Below, piece after piece: positions 15,321 through 24,154 of a stretch of DNA of 50,617 bases (positions within the stretch are counted from its first letter, which is position 1; each line of letters begins with the position of its first letter). The stretch covers positions 1 through 50,617 of the forward strand of contig CADAGX010000018.1 of the NCBI GenBank assembly GCA_902787575.1. The letters are read 5' to 3'. The notes below the pieces were generated by a model, which saw only the letters and a list, made by a program, of their open reading frames with translations, was not told the origin of the DNA and did no database searches. Made by a program: the position numbers and the translations under genes. This DNA is from an uncultured Bacteroidales bacterium (GTDB lineage Bacteria > Bacteroidota > Bacteroidia > Bacteroidales > Bacteroidaceae).

Positions 15321-18300
15321 ATGACACACATGCAGAAGAAAAGTATGATAGACTGCTTTATTCCCTATGAGAGCGACTCGCAGGCGAGCGAGACGCTGTG
15401 CCAGTTGCGTGCCGACGAGCATGTGGGTGCAGTTCATCTGTTGCGCGAGGGCGGTGCTTGCAAAAGCTCGGTGCTGCGTTGGATAGCCTCGCGTGCGCAT
15501 GCTCCTTATATATTGCTCTATACGAAGTTGGAGGCGTTGCAGCTGGGCTTTCACGCCCTAAGGCGTATGCTTACGGTGGCTGCCGACAGCGGAGCACTGA
15601 TGCTCTATGCAGACCACTATGTGCTCTCGCCTGATGGTAAGCGAACGGCCAAGCCGCTGACGGACTACCAGTTGGGTAGCGTGCGTGACGACTTCGAGAT
15701 GGGTTCGCTCTTGCTTATTCACACCGAGACGCTACGCCAATATGTGGCCTCGCAGCCGCACTGCTACCGCTACGCTGCACTCTACGACTTGCGCCTCTTC
15801 GTGAGCCGCCGGATGCTGCCTGTGCACCTCGATGAGTTTCTTTATACCGAGGTGGAGCGCGACACGCGACTGAGCGGACAGAAGCAGTTCGACTATGTAG
15901 ACCCACGCAACCGCAGCCGACAGCTCGAGATGGAGCGCGCCTGCACCCGTCACCTGCTTGCCATTGGAGCCTATCTGAAGGGCAAGGACGTGGAGGAACC
16001 GCAGCTTCAGGAGGGCGACTTCCCGGTGGAGGCCACCGTGGTCATTCCGGTGCGCAATAGAGTGCGTACCATAGAGGATGCCATACGTAGTGTGCTGGAG
16101 CAGCAGACCTCGTTTGACTTCAACCTCATGGTGGTGGACAACCTGAGCACAGACGGGACTACCGAAATCGTGCGACGCTTCACGGACAATCCTCGCGTGC
16201 TGCATCTCATACCCGAACGCGACGATTTGGGCATAGGCGGATGCTGGAACATGGCCGTGCACGATGCGAGGGTAGGGCGCTTCGTGGTGCAGCTCGACAG
16301 CGATGACCTCTACAGCAGTCCCCACACGCTGCAGCGTATCGTGGACTGCTTCTATCGGCAAAGAGCGGCTATGGTCATCGGTTCGTATCGCATGTGCGAC
16401 TTCCAACTGCAGACGCTGCCGCCCGGACTGATAGACCACAGCGAGTGGACAGACCGCAACGGACGCAACAACGCACTGCGCATAAATGGGCTGGGAGCGC
16501 CACGCGCCTTCTTTACCCCTCTGCTGCGCGAAATGCAGATACCCAATACGAGTTACGGAGAGGACTATGCACTGGGACTGATGTTCAGTCGCCGCTTCCG
16601 CATTGGACGCATCTTCGACGAGCTCTACCTTTGCCGACGATGGGAGGGCAACAGCGACGCCGCGCTCAGCCAAGAGCGCATAAACCGCAACAACTGGTAT
16701 AAGGACCACTTGCGCACGCTCGAAATCAAGGCTCGCCAGAGGCTGAACGCCGAGAGACGGCAGTCGCTCTCGGAGGAGGAGGTGAGCCGCTTCTTCACCG
16801 ACGAGATGGAGCAGTGGCCGGAGGCTGCACAGCGGTACGCCGACCTGCGGGCGCAAGTGCAGACACGGCAGTTGCTCGAGGACGGATATATGCTGCAGGC
16901 GCAGTGGAACCCATCGCGAATCGTCAGCACCGGAGCGCGCACCGATGCTGCCTCAGTGGCCGCACGCCCCTGCTTTCTGTGCCAGAAGAACCGACCCGAG
17001 GCACAGCACTTCCTGTCCATCGAAGGACAGTATCAGCTGCTCGTGAATCCGTTCCCAATACTGCCGCAGCACTTTACCATTCCGACGCGTTGCCACACCG
17101 ACCAACACATCTACAGCCACTTCCAGACGCTGCGACGACTGGCATGGCAGCTGCCCGAGCACATTGTCTTCTACAATGGGCCGCAGTGCGGAGCTTCGTG
17201 CCCCGACCACATGCACCTGCAGGCTGGCAGCCGAGGCATTGTGCCGTTGGAACGCGACTGGGCACAATACGAACAACGCCTCGAACGTATTCTTCCCTCG
17301 GCCGATGGAGGTGAGGACCGTCGCTTCGGGCTCTTCGTGTTGCACGGCTATGCATGCCCTGTGCTGGTGCTCCGCAGTCCGTCGGCTGATGCAGACTTGG
17401 CACTCTGCGAGCGCGTCTATCGCGCACTGCCCGTCTGCGACGGAGAGAGTGAACCGCGGATGAATCTCGTGGCGTGGCGTGGTCGGACTCCCGAGCAAGA
17501 GGATTGTCTGGTGACGTTGCTCTTCCCGCGCCGCAAGCACCGCCCCGACTGCTACACCGCCTCGGGCGAGGGTCGGCTGCTGGTCAGTCCCGGTGCGCTG
17601 GATATGTGCGGCCTGCTCGTCACTCCGCGAGAGGAGGACTTTGGCCGTCTCACACCTCGGTTGGCCGCCGACATCCTTCAAGAGGTGAGTCTCGGGTGGA
17701 TGGATTTGCAATCCGTATTGGCCCAGCTGACAGAGGGGACTCAGCGCAGCGAGCCTGTGCTCAATGTCGGTGTAATGACAGAGCGCCACATCCGCTTCAC
17801 GCTAAACGTACCGTATGCGGCAGACGGAGAGATATTTGTGGGCCCGCAGGAAGCTGAATGCAACGAGGGCATGGTGGTATGGAAGGGACGGCGATTCCGC
17901 AACTTACGCTTTGTGGCACTGCAGGCCGGAGCCACCTTCTGCCTTTCGGATGTAACCATCGGCAAACAGTTCCACTGGGAGCGACGCGAAGTTCAGACCT
18001 TCAGCGGCAACTTGCGCCTCGTGCCGGACGGCAACCAACTGGTGGCAGTGAACGAAGTAAGGGTGGAGGAATATCTGGCCAGCGTGATTTCGAGCGAGAT
18101 GAAGGCTACGGCCAGTCCGGCCTTCCTTCGTGCCTCGGCCGTGGTGTGTCGCAGCTGGCTCTTCGCTCAGCTACAAAAGAAGAATCAGCCAACAGCCAAC
18201 GTCCAACAGCCAACGTCCAACAGCCAAGAGCCAACAGCCGAATACCGCATTCGGTGGTACGACCGCACAGAACACACGCTCTTTGATGTCTGTGCCGACG

Positions 18301-18986
18301 ACCACTGCCAGCGGTATCAGGGTCTGACACGCCTTTCCGATTCGCGCGTGCGGCAAGCAGTGCGCGACACGCGAGGCCTCGTACTTACTGCCGACGGAGA
18401 AGTTTGCGATGCACGCTTCAGCAAGTGCTGCGGCGGGCAGACAAACGAGTTCCGCTACTGCTGGCAGAACTTGCGACCGGCCTACCTCGCTTCGGTTGCC
18501 GACCCATATTGCAGTCAGGCTGATGCTGCCATACTCTCGCGGGTGTTGAATGGCTATGACCGCGAGACGCCTCAGTTCCTCAACTGGCAAGTGGAGTTCA
18601 CTCAACAGGAACTGCACGACTTGCTGCAGGAGCGACTCGGCATCGACTTTGGCAGTATCTTGCGTCTCGAAACGCTGGAACAAGGTCCCGGCGGACACAT
18701 ATCGCAGTTGCGCATCGTCGGCACGCAGCGCCAGTTGGTGCTTGGCAAGGAACTCGAGATACGACGAGCACTCTCGCACAGCCACCTGCTCAGCAGCGCC
18801 TTTACTGTAGAGACGCAAGGCAGTGGCGATGTGCCTGAGAAGTTCGTCCTGCACGGACGCGGCTGGGGACACGGAGTGGGCATGTGTCAGATAGGTGCCG
18901 CCGTAATGGGCGAGCAGGGCTTTGCTTACACAGATATACTGAGCCATTATTTTGCCGCTGCCACCCTGCAGCGACTATACGACTGA
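15321..18986 (+). CDS. Fusion: two GT-A-like domains, DUF4922 (HIT/GalT-like), SpoIID
   Basis: 1221 residues, no signal peptide. Residues 1-230: a degenerate glycosyltransferase-like domain ([20 protein letters not shown], then ADHYV). Residues 238-450: GT2 domain with [10 protein letters not shown] at the start and the metal-binding DSDD at 326-329. Residues 545-800: DUF4922, a HIT/GalT-superfamily domain with CxxC (551, 554) and catalytic H630-M-H632-L-Q634 inside [16 protein letters not shown], as in GDP-hexose or Ap4A phosphorylases. Residues 815-1221: SpoIID/LytB-like domain with catalytic-type Glu926 in SSEM and the C-terminal [15 protein letters not shown] motif. A 7-bp repeat encodes an Asn/Gln/Pro/Thr linker at 955-973 inside it. 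Start 15321 was chosen because the promoter box lies at 15291-15298; the upstream open frame to 15135 is duplicated promoter DNA. Role unknown; sugar-nucleotide turnover plus glycan synthesis and cleavage is suggested. Confidence 0.85.
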   Translation: MTHMQKKSMIDCFIPYESDSQASETLCQLRADEHVGAVHLLREGGACKSSVLRWIASRAHAPYILLYTKLEALQLGFHALRRMLTVAADSGALMLYADHYVLSPDGKRTAKPLTDYQLGSVRDDFEMGSLLLIHTETLRQYVASQPHCYRYAALYDLRLFVSRRMLPVHLDEFLYTEVERDTRLSGQKQFDYVDPRNRSRQLEMERACTRHLLAIGAYLKGKDVEEPQLQEGDFPVEATVVIPVRNRVRTIEDAIRSVLEQQTSFDFNLMVVDNLSTDGTTEIVRRFTDNPRVLHLIPERDDLGIGGCWNMAVHDARVGRFVVQLDSDDLYSSPHTLQRIVDCFYRQRAAMVIGSYRMCDFQLQTLPPGLIDHSEWTDRNGRNNALRINGLGAPRAFFTPLLREMQIPNTSYGEDYALGLMFSRRFRIGRIFDELYLCRRWEGNSDAALSQERINRNNWYKDHLRTLEIKARQRLNAERRQSLSEEEVSRFFTDEMEQWPEAAQRYADLRAQVQTRQLLEDGYMLQAQWNPSRIVSTGARTDAASVAARPCFLCQKNRPEAQHFLSIEGQYQLLVNPFPILPQHFTIPTRCHTDQHIYSHFQTLRRLAWQLPEHIVFYNGPQCGASCPDHMHLQAGSRGIVPLERDWAQYEQRLERILPSADGGEDRRFGLFVLHGYACPVLVLRSPSADADLALCERVYRALPVCDGESEPRMNLVAWRGRTPEQEDCLVTLLFPRRKHRPDCYTASGEGRLLVSPGALDMCGLLVTPREEDFGRLTPRLAADILQEVSLGWMDLQSVLAQLTEGTQRSEPVLNVGVMTERHIRFTLNVPYAADGEIFVGPQEAECNEGMVVWKGRRFRNLRFVALQAGATFCLSDVTIGKQFHWERREVQTFSGNLRLVPDGNQLVAVNEVRVEEYLASVISSEMKATASPAFLRASAVVCRSWLFAQLQKKNQPTANVQQPTSNSQEPTAEYRIRWYDRTEHTLFDVCADDHCQRYQGLTRLSDSRVRQAVRDTRGLVLTADGEVCDARFSKCCGGQTNEFRYCWQNLRPAYLASVADPYCSQADAAILSRVLNGYDRETPQFLNWQVEFTQQELHDLLQERLGIDFGSILRLETLEQGPGGHISQLRIVGTQRQLVLGKELEIRRALSHSHLLSSAFTVETQGSGDVPEKFVLHGRGWGHGVGMCQIGAAVMGEQGFAYTDILSHYFAAATLQRLYD
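18186..18241 (+). repeat. Eight 7-bp repeats inside the fusion gene
   Basis: CAGCCAA, CAGCCAA, CGTCCAA, CAGCCAA, CGTCCAA, CAGCCAA, GAGCCAA, CAGCCGA in direct succession, translated in frame into a polar linker in the SpoIID domain. The same heptads occur between genes at 24106-24133. Confidence 0.9.
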
Positions 18987-19004
18987 ATAAGCGGGACAAA
19001 GAAA

Positions 19005-19043
19005 AAAAGCGGAAGCAGCTCCATCTGAAGTGCTTCCGCTTTT
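19005..19043. terminator. Bidirectional terminator between fusion gene and tRNA-Gln
   Basis: Perfect 13-bp stem AAAAGCGGAAGCA (19005-19017) with TGCTTCCGCTTTT (19031-19043). A-run on one side and T-run on the other allow termination of both the fusion gene and the minus-strand tRNA. Confidence 0.85.
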
Positions 19044-19045
19044 GG

Positions 19046-19116
19046 TTGGGCTACCCGGACTCGAACCAGGAAAGGCAGGACCAGAATCTGCAGTGTTACC
19101 ATTACACCATAGCCCA
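19046..19116 (-). tRNA. tRNA-Gln (anticodon CTG)
   Basis: Minus-strand cloverleaf of 71 nt. Acceptor TGGGCTA pairs with TAGCCCA, followed by an A discriminator. The D-arm contains TGGTGTAATGGTAACA, the anticodon loop is TTCTGGT (anticodon CTG, Gln codon CAG), and the T-arm has GGTTCGAGTCC. CCA is not encoded. Confidence 0.95.
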
Positions 19117-19147
19117 ATCAAGGTTTGCAATTTCCTCAATCGCGCTG

Positions 19148-19178
19148 CAAAGGTATGGCGTTTTTTGCGAACCGCAAA
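19148..19178 (-). promoter_or_regulatory. Promoter of tRNA-Gln
   Basis: Minus-strand -33 TTTG (19175-19178), 19 nt spacing, -7 TACCTTTG (19148-19155): an almost ideal Bacteroidetes promoter. Confidence 0.8.
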
Positions 19179-19204
19179 GCTTTTTCCCAAAAAAATCTAA
19201 ATTA

Positions 19205-19236
19205 TTTGTTTTTTCCCCCAACTCTCTGTACCTTTG
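19205..19236 (+). promoter_or_regulatory. Promoter of rsfS-ftsH-cdsA
   Basis: -33 TTTG (19205-19208), 20 nt, -7 TACCTTTG (19229-19236), 40 nt before the rsfS ATG. Confidence 0.8.
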
Positions 19237-19276
19237 CGCCTACTTAATCTACGTAATTCGGACAAGAAAGGACTTA

Positions 19277-19639
19277 ATGAAAGAAACGACAGGTGATTTG
19301 GCACAGACCATTGTGGAAGGTCTGCAGGAGAAGAAAGGTTTTCAGATAGTGGTGGCTGACCTCTCAGGCATCCCCGATACGATATGCAAGAAGTTTGTCA
19401 TCTGCTCCGGCTCGTCGCCCACGCAGGTTCAGGCGCTGGCGCAGAGTGTAGGTGAGGTGGCCCGCGAGCGTTTGGATGCCCGACCACTGGCTGTCAGCGG
19501 ATTGCGCAACGCACAATGGGTGGCAATGGACTATGCCGACGTAATAGTCCACATATTCCTGCCCGAGACGCGCGCGTTCTATGATATGGAGCACCTTTGG
19601 GCCGATGCCGAACTGCAGCAGATACCCGACGACTTCTAA
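19277..19639 (+). CDS. rsfS: Ribosome silencing factor RsfS
   Basis: 120-residue RsfS/Iojap protein that binds uL14 on the 50S subunit and blocks subunit joining when nutrients are scarce. Visible family features: VADLSGIPDTICKKFVICSG near residues 26-45, and the C-terminal WVAMDYADVIVHIF and YDMEHLWADA segments. The frame is open far upstream through the tRNA-Gln gene, so the ATG after the promoter box (19277) was taken. First gene of a unit with ftsH (35 nt) and cdsA (50 nt), an order common in Bacteroides relatives. Confidence 0.95.
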   Translation: MKETTGDLAQTIVEGLQEKKGFQIVVADLSGIPDTICKKFVICSGSSPTQVQALAQSVGEVARERLDARPLAVSGLRNAQWVAMDYADVIVHIFLPETRAFYDMEHLWADAELQQIPDDF

Positions 19640-19666
19640 GTCCGCAGTCCATAGTTTAAAGTTCAG
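19639..19666. repeat. 7-bp repeat cluster between rsfS and ftsH
   Basis: Heptads AGTCCGC, AGTCCAT, AGTTTAA, AGTTCAG begin on the last base of the rsfS stop codon. Confidence 0.65.
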
Positions 19667-19674
19667 GATACCGT

Positions 19675-21651
19675 ATGGCAGAAAAGAAATCCAAGATGCC
19701 CCGTTTCAACCTTACGTGGCTGTATATGGTTATTGCGCTGGTGCTGGGCTATCTGGTGCTGACTAGCGATAAAACACAATTGGCAGGCGCGAGTTCGAAG
19801 ACGGTAAGCTATACCGAATTCAAACAATACGTCACACAGGGATATGCCAGTCGCATTGTGGTGAACAAGAAGGAAGGCTCGCTGGTGATGTACGTGAAGA
19901 GCGACCACATCCGCGACGTCTTCAAAGTGGACGGCGTGCAGCCCGGACGGCAACCGTATGTGGAGACAGAGTTTCTGAGCGCTGAGAAGTTGCAAGACTT
20001 TCTCGACGAGCAGGAGTCGCTTGGCAACTTCTCGGGTAACGTCAGCCACCAAAGCGGCGACTCGGGCATGATGAATTTTCTGTGGAGCTTCGGACCGCTG
20101 ATACTCATCATTCTCTTTTGGCTCGTGATGATGCGTCGCGTAGGCGGCGGTGGCGGCGGTGGTGCAATGGGCATCTTCAATGTCGGCCGCAGCCGAGCGC
20201 AGCTGGTGGAGAAGGACCAAGCAGGAAAAGTCACGTTCCAGGACGTGGCCGGACAGGCAGGAGCCAAGCAGGAAGTGCAGGAAATTGTGGAGTTTCTGAA
20301 GAATCCCAAAAAGTATACCGACTTGGGCGGCAAGATTCCCAAGGGCGCCCTGCTGGTAGGCCCTCCGGGAACGGGTAAAACGCTACTGGCAAAAGCCGTG
20401 GCCGGAGAGGCTGACGTACCGTTCTTCAGCATGTCGGGTTCGGATTTTGTGGAAATGTTTGTCGGTGTGGGCGCCAGCCGAGTACGCGACCTCTTCCGAC
20501 AAGCAAAGGAGAAGGCGCCTTGCATCATCTTTATCGATGAAATAGATGCAGTTGGCCGTGCGCGTGCCAATCGTGCGGCAATGGGTTCGAACGACGAGCG
20601 CGAGAGTACCCTCAATCAATTGCTGACCGAGATGGACGGATTTGGTACCAACAGCGGTGTGATTATTCTGGCCGCCACCAACCGTGCCGACATCCTTGAT
20701 AAAGCGCTTTTGCGAGCTGGACGATTTGACCGACAGATACACGTAGATTTGCCGGACGTGAACGAACGGAAGGAGATTTTCCAAGTTCACCTACGTCCAC
20801 TCAAAACAGACAATACGCTTGATATTGATTTCCTTGCACGGCAGACACCTGGTTTCAGTGGAGCCGACATTGCCAATGTCTGCAACGAGGCCGCGCTGAT
20901 TGCAGCCCGAGGCAGTAAGGAGGCCGTCGGCAAGGAAGACTTCTTGGCAGCGGTGGACCGCATCATCGGCGGACTGGAGAAGAAGACCAAGGTAATGACG
21001 GCTGAGGAGAAACGTACCATTGCATTGCACGAGGCAGGCCACGCTTCGATAAGCTGGTTGTTGCAGTATGCCAATCCGTTGGTGAAGGTTACCATTGTGC
21101 CGCGTGGTCGTGCGCTGGGTGCAGCGTGGTATCTGCCAGAGGAACGCCAGATTACGACTCGTGAGCAGATGCTCGACGAAATGTGCGCTACGCTGGGTGG
21201 CCGTGCAGCGGAGGAACTCTTTACGGGGCATATCAGCAGTGGAGCGATGAACGACTTGGAGCGTGTGACCAAACAGGCGTACGGAATGATTGCGTACATG
21301 GGCATGGGGCAGGAAATACCCAACCTGTGCTACTACAACAACGACGAGTACGGCTTCCAGAAACCTTACTCCGAGGCTACGGCGCAGCTCATCGACAAGG
21401 AAGTGAAGGACATGATAGCCGAGCAATACGCACGTGCAAAGAAAATCTTGAGCGAGCATGCATCTGAGCACGGCCAGCTGGCGCAGTTGCTGGTGGAACG
21501 TGAGGTTATTTTTGCCGAGGATGTGGAACGTATATTCGGCCCACGTCCCTGGGCAAGTCGCACCGAAGAACTTCTGGCTTCCGACGTGGAGAACGAAGAA
21601 AAGGAAAAACCTTTGTCCGAGGACGAGGCAGAGACAGATAAAACAGAATAA
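19675..21651 (+). CDS. ftsH: ATP-dependent zinc metalloprotease FtsH
   Basis: Membrane-anchored AAA+ protease for misfolded membrane proteins and short-lived regulators; 658 residues. Two membrane segments (about 12-31 and 136-153) flank a short periplasmic domain. After a seven-glycine run (157-163) comes the AAA module with Walker A GPPGTGKT (229-236), Walker [12 protein letters not shown] and the second region of homology with [19 protein letters not shown]. The M41 protease domain has HEAGH at 452-456 and ends in an acidic, Lys/Glu-rich tail. Complete. Confidence 0.97.
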   Translation: MAEKKSKMPRFNLTWLYMVIALVLGYLVLTSDKTQLAGASSKTVSYTEFKQYVTQGYASRIVVNKKEGSLVMYVKSDHIRDVFKVDGVQPGRQPYVETEFLSAEKLQDFLDEQESLGNFSGNVSHQSGDSGMMNFLWSFGPLILIILFWLVMMRRVGGGGGGGAMGIFNVGRSRAQLVEKDQAGKVTFQDVAGQAGAKQEVQEIVEFLKNPKKYTDLGGKIPKGALLVGPPGTGKTLLAKAVAGEADVPFFSMSGSDFVEMFVGVGASRVRDLFRQAKEKAPCIIFIDEIDAVGRARANRAAMGSNDERESTLNQLLTEMDGFGTNSGVIILAATNRADILDKALLRAGRFDRQIHVDLPDVNERKEIFQVHLRPLKTDNTLDIDFLARQTPGFSGADIANVCNEAALIAARGSKEAVGKEDFLAAVDRIIGGLEKKTKVMTAEEKRTIALHEAGHASISWLLQYANPLVKVTIVPRGRALGAAWYLPEERQITTREQMLDEMCATLGGRAAEELFTGHISSGAMNDLERVTKQAYGMIAYMGMGQEIPNLCYYNNDEYGFQKPYSEATAQLIDKEVKDMIAEQYARAKKILSEHASEHGQLAQLLVEREVIFAEDVERIFGPRPWASRTEELLASDVENEEKEKPLSEDEAETDKTE

Positions 21652-21701
21652 TAAGAATTCCACCTCTCTCTTTCACGCGGAGAGAATAGTGATAGTTTCA
21701 T

Positions 21702-22544
21702 ATGAAGAATTTCCTGACACGCGCCCTGACGGGCATCGCTTATGTACTACTATTGGTGGGCTGCACGGTGTGGAGTCCTGTTTCTGCATTTTTCTTCTTT
21801 GCTGTGGTGGCTGGTGGCTGTGTGGCCGAATTCTGTTCTCTGATGAACAAAGAATATGGTGCTTCGGTCAGCGTGCCGTTGAATACACTGGCCGCTTTTA
21901 TACTGGTGGCTTGCGTCTGGCTCTATTGCATCGGCAGCCCCAGCGTGGGGCAGACGTTGGCCCTCTACGTGCTGCTTCTTATCTACCTCCTTGTCAGCGA
22001 ACTCTACCGCGCTTCGGAGAATCCGCTGCGCAACTGGGCATTGAGCATCTTTGGCCAGCTCTATGCTGCCGTGCCCTTCTCGTTACTGCCCATGCTGAGC
22101 GTGCGATACGATGCTGCAGTCAGCAGCTATGCCTACACATGGATATATCCACTGGCGTTGTTTGCTTTTCTTTGGGCTAACGACACAGGCGCATATATCT
22201 TCGGTGTAACGCTGCAGCGCTACATTCCGGCCAAACTTTTCCCCAGCATTTCGCCCAAGAAATCGTGGGTCGGCAGTGTGGGTGGTGGCCTGTTGACGTT
22301 GCTTTTGTCGGTGGTGGCGTGGCGCGTATTTCCCGACACACTGTCATTGTGGCGTTGGTTGGGTTTCGCGTTGGTGGTGGTGGTATTCGGTACGTGGGGC
22401 GACCTCGTGGAAAGTAGGCTGAAACGCCAGCTTGGTATTAAGGACAGCGGGCAGATTCTGCCTGGCCACGGCGGCCTACTCGACCGTTTCGACAGTGCCT
22501 TGCTTGCCATTCCTGCTGTCGTGGCATACTTTGTGCTTCTCTGA
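21702..22544 (+). CDS. cdsA: Phosphatidate cytidylyltransferase
   Basis: Integral membrane enzyme making CDP-diacylglycerol from CTP and phosphatidic acid, the branch point of phospholipid synthesis; 280 residues, several hydrophobic helices. The C-terminal signature is complete: LKRQLGIKDSGQILPGHGG followed by LLDRFDS. The central WANDTGAYIFG and SPKKSWVGSVGG stretches are also typical. Last gene of the rsfS-ftsH-cdsA unit, tail to tail with the radical SAM gene. Confidence 0.95.
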   Translation: MKNFLTRALTGIAYVLLLVGCTVWSPVSAFFFFAVVAGGCVAEFCSLMNKEYGASVSVPLNTLAAFILVACVWLYCIGSPSVGQTLALYVLLLIYLLVSELYRASENPLRNWALSIFGQLYAAVPFSLLPMLSVRYDAAVSSYAYTWIYPLALFAFLWANDTGAYIFGVTLQRYIPAKLFPSISPKKSWVGSVGGGLLTLLLSVVAWRVFPDTLSLWRWLGFALVVVVFGTWGDLVESRLKRQLGIKDSGQILPGHGGLLDRFDSALLAIPAVVAYFVLL

Positions 22545-22579
22545 GGTAATAAATAGAAAAGCTGCTTCCCCGGCTGACT

Positions 22580-23188
22580 TTATACGAGATATGTCAGTTC
22601 GTCGAAGTGCGAAAATCCCATCTTGGCGAGTTCTGCACGGCTGCGTGACACGTCGTCGGGTGTGTTGAAGCCTGTGATGTGCGGCAGGCGCAGTGTGACG
22701 TGGTCTGTATCTGCGTTTTGCGCTAACCATTGCAGATTGCACCGTAGTGGAGCAATCGTGCGAGAAGTGTATGCTTGATAGGTGACGGGATTCAAATCCT
22801 TTATGTCGATGTAGAAATGGTGGATGTGGGGCAGGATTTCCTGCACGGCATCCAGCTTCGTGCTGAGACTTGTCTCCAAGTAAATGTGCCACGACGGAGG
22901 ACAACTGCGGCAGAACTCTGCGATAAACTGCGTGTGGAGCAATGGCTCTCCGCCGCCAAAACAGATGCCGCCGCCTGTGGCTTGGAAGTATAGGTCGTCC
23001 ACCGCCACTTCGTCAAGCAGCTGTTTCGTGCTGATGCGTCGCTTCACTCCCTCCGGCACCAAGCATTGCGGGTTCAGGCAGTAGCGGCAGTGGAGCGGGC
23101 AACCGTGAAAAGCCACCAGCGTAGTGACGCCCTGCCCGTCAGTCGTCAGGCGGTGGCGTTCGATGCCGATAATTGGTGCCTTCAGCAT
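22580..23188 (-). CDS. Radical SAM protein, glycyl-radical activase-like
   Basis: 202 residues, short radical SAM enzyme. The [4Fe-4S]/SAM motif CxxxCxxC is at C30, C34 and C37 (FHGCPLHCRYC), followed by the GGGEPLL SAM-binding turn and YLETSLST and YIDIKDLN strands as in PflA/NrdG-like activases. It lacks the extra ferredoxin-like cluster insert of larger activases. No glycyl-radical enzyme partner is present nearby, so the substrate is unknown. It starts 16 nt after the TonB-like gene, in the same direction. Confidence 0.85.
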   Translation of the reverse strand: MLKAPIIGIERHRLTTDGQGVTTLVAFHGCPLHCRYCLNPQCLVPEGVKRRISTKQLLDEVAVDDLYFQATGGGICFGGGEPLLHTQFIAEFCRSCPPSWHIYLETSLSTKLDAVQEILPHIHHFYIDIKDLNPVTYQAYTSRTIAPLRCNLQWLAQNADTDHVTLRLPHITGFNTPDDVSRSRAELAKMGFSHFDELTYLV

Positions 23189-23204
23189 CGTTTAATCAGG
23201 ATTC

Positions 23205-23849
23205 TTAGTGCAGTTTGAATTCGACGGGAAGGAGAAATTTGCTTTCCACGCACTTCGCGCCCTGTCTTGCAGGCTTCCATTTGGGCATGGACTTTACGAG
23301 CCGCAGTGCCTCGGCATCCAGCAACGCGTTTGGCGAGCGGTGGATTTCCACTTCGCCGACGCTTCCATTTTTTTGCACCACGAATTTCACAATGACACGC
23401 CCTTCAATGCCTTTCTTTCGGGCTTCACGTGGATATCGCATGTGTTTCTGTATCCAAAGCTTGCATGCCGTGTCACCTCCCGGGAATTGGGCGTTCTCCT
23501 CCACAAGGCCGAAGAGTATGTCGTCATCCGAAATTTGAGATTTCTTGCCTGCCAACGTGTCGCTCGTGACTTGTTGTTTTTTCTGGACGAGCGTGTCGGG
23601 AGTCTGTGCTTGCGCGACAGAGGGAAAGAGTGCTGCACCGATTCCAGCTATGACGACAGCCTTTCCGAGCGCCTGCCGCATGTCGAGTTGGTGCTCCAGG
23701 TAGTGCACTTCTGTTTCACACGCCGGACAGGTGCCTCGGCACTCGCCCTCGTGCGTACAAACTTGTGGCACGTATCGGATGTCGTTAGCCTGTGCGATGT
23801 GCAGCCGTACGGCTTTCAGCACTTCGCATATTTTCTTTCCGCGGTACAT
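23205..23849 (-). CDS. TonB C-terminal domain protein with N-terminal Cys cluster
   Basis: 214 residues. The N-terminal cytoplasmic-type segment has five cysteines (C8, C31, C37, C41, C44) in a pattern C-x5-C-x3-C-x2-C (CTHEGECRGTCPAC) that looks metal-binding. A hydrophobic segment (about 61-80) follows, then a short linker and a TonB C-terminal domain (about 115-214) with VEENAQFPGGD and MPKWKPARQG, nearly the same words as in the TonB at 45977-46696. It lacks the usual Pro-rich spacer, so it may not reach across a full periplasm. Located just downstream of tRNA-Leu with no promoter box of its own. Confidence 0.8.
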   Translation of the reverse strand: MYRGKKICEVLKAVRLHIAQANDIRYVPQVCTHEGECRGTCPACETEVHYLEHQLDMRQALGKAVVIAGIGAALFPSVAQAQTPDTLVQKKQQVTSDTLAGKKSQISDDDILFGLVEENAQFPGGDTACKLWIQKHMRYPREARKKGIEGRVIVKFVVQKNGSVGEVEIHRSPNALLDAEALRLVKSMPKWKPARQGAKCVESKFLLPVEFKLH

Positions 23850-23898
23850 GTGTTGGACGTATTTATGAGTGATGAAAATGGTTTGTTTCCTCGTGAAG

Positions 23899-23983
23899 TG
23901 CCCGGAACGGGACTCGAACCCGTACGACCGTTATGGTCAAGGGATTTTAAGTCCCTCGTGTCTACCAATTCCACCATCTGGGC
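23899..23983 (-). tRNA. tRNA-Leu (anticodon TAA)
   Basis: Minus-strand type II tRNA of 85 nt with a long variable arm. 5' end GCCCAGATGGTGGAATTGG; anticodon stem-loop GGGACTTAAAATCCC (anticodon TAA); T-arm GGGTTCGAGTCCC; 3' acceptor CCGGGC plus A discriminator. CCA not encoded. Confidence 0.95.
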
Positions 23984-24004
23984 AGCCAATGGTTTTTCTG
24001 TGTG

Positions 24005-24012
24005 CAAAGGTA
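24005..24012 (-). promoter_or_regulatory. Promoter box of tRNA-Leu
   Basis: Minus-strand TACCTTTG, 21 nt before the 5' end of tRNA-Leu. As no other box precedes the TonB-like and radical SAM genes, it may drive all three. Confidence 0.7.
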
Positions 24013-24020
24013 AGGAGAAT

Positions 24021-24154
24021 AGTTTAAAGTTCAAAGTTTCGCGCGTCAAAGTTTTGCCTTTGACCCGAGAAATGTGTTTTAAGCAGTCCATAGTCCATAG
24101 TCTAAGCTAACAGCCAACAGCCAATAGCCAACAGCCTTCAGTTTTCAGTTGTTG
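24021..24154. repeat. 7-bp repeats upstream of tRNA-Leu
   Basis: AGTTTAA, AGTTCAA, AGTTTCG (24021-24041). After a short gap come ten heptads from 24085: AGTCCAT twice, AGTCTAA, GCTAACA, GCCAACA, GCCAATA, GCCAACA, GCCTTCA, GTTTTCA, GTTGTTG. The last ones overlap the stop codon of the Cys-rich lipoprotein gene. Confidence 0.8.
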
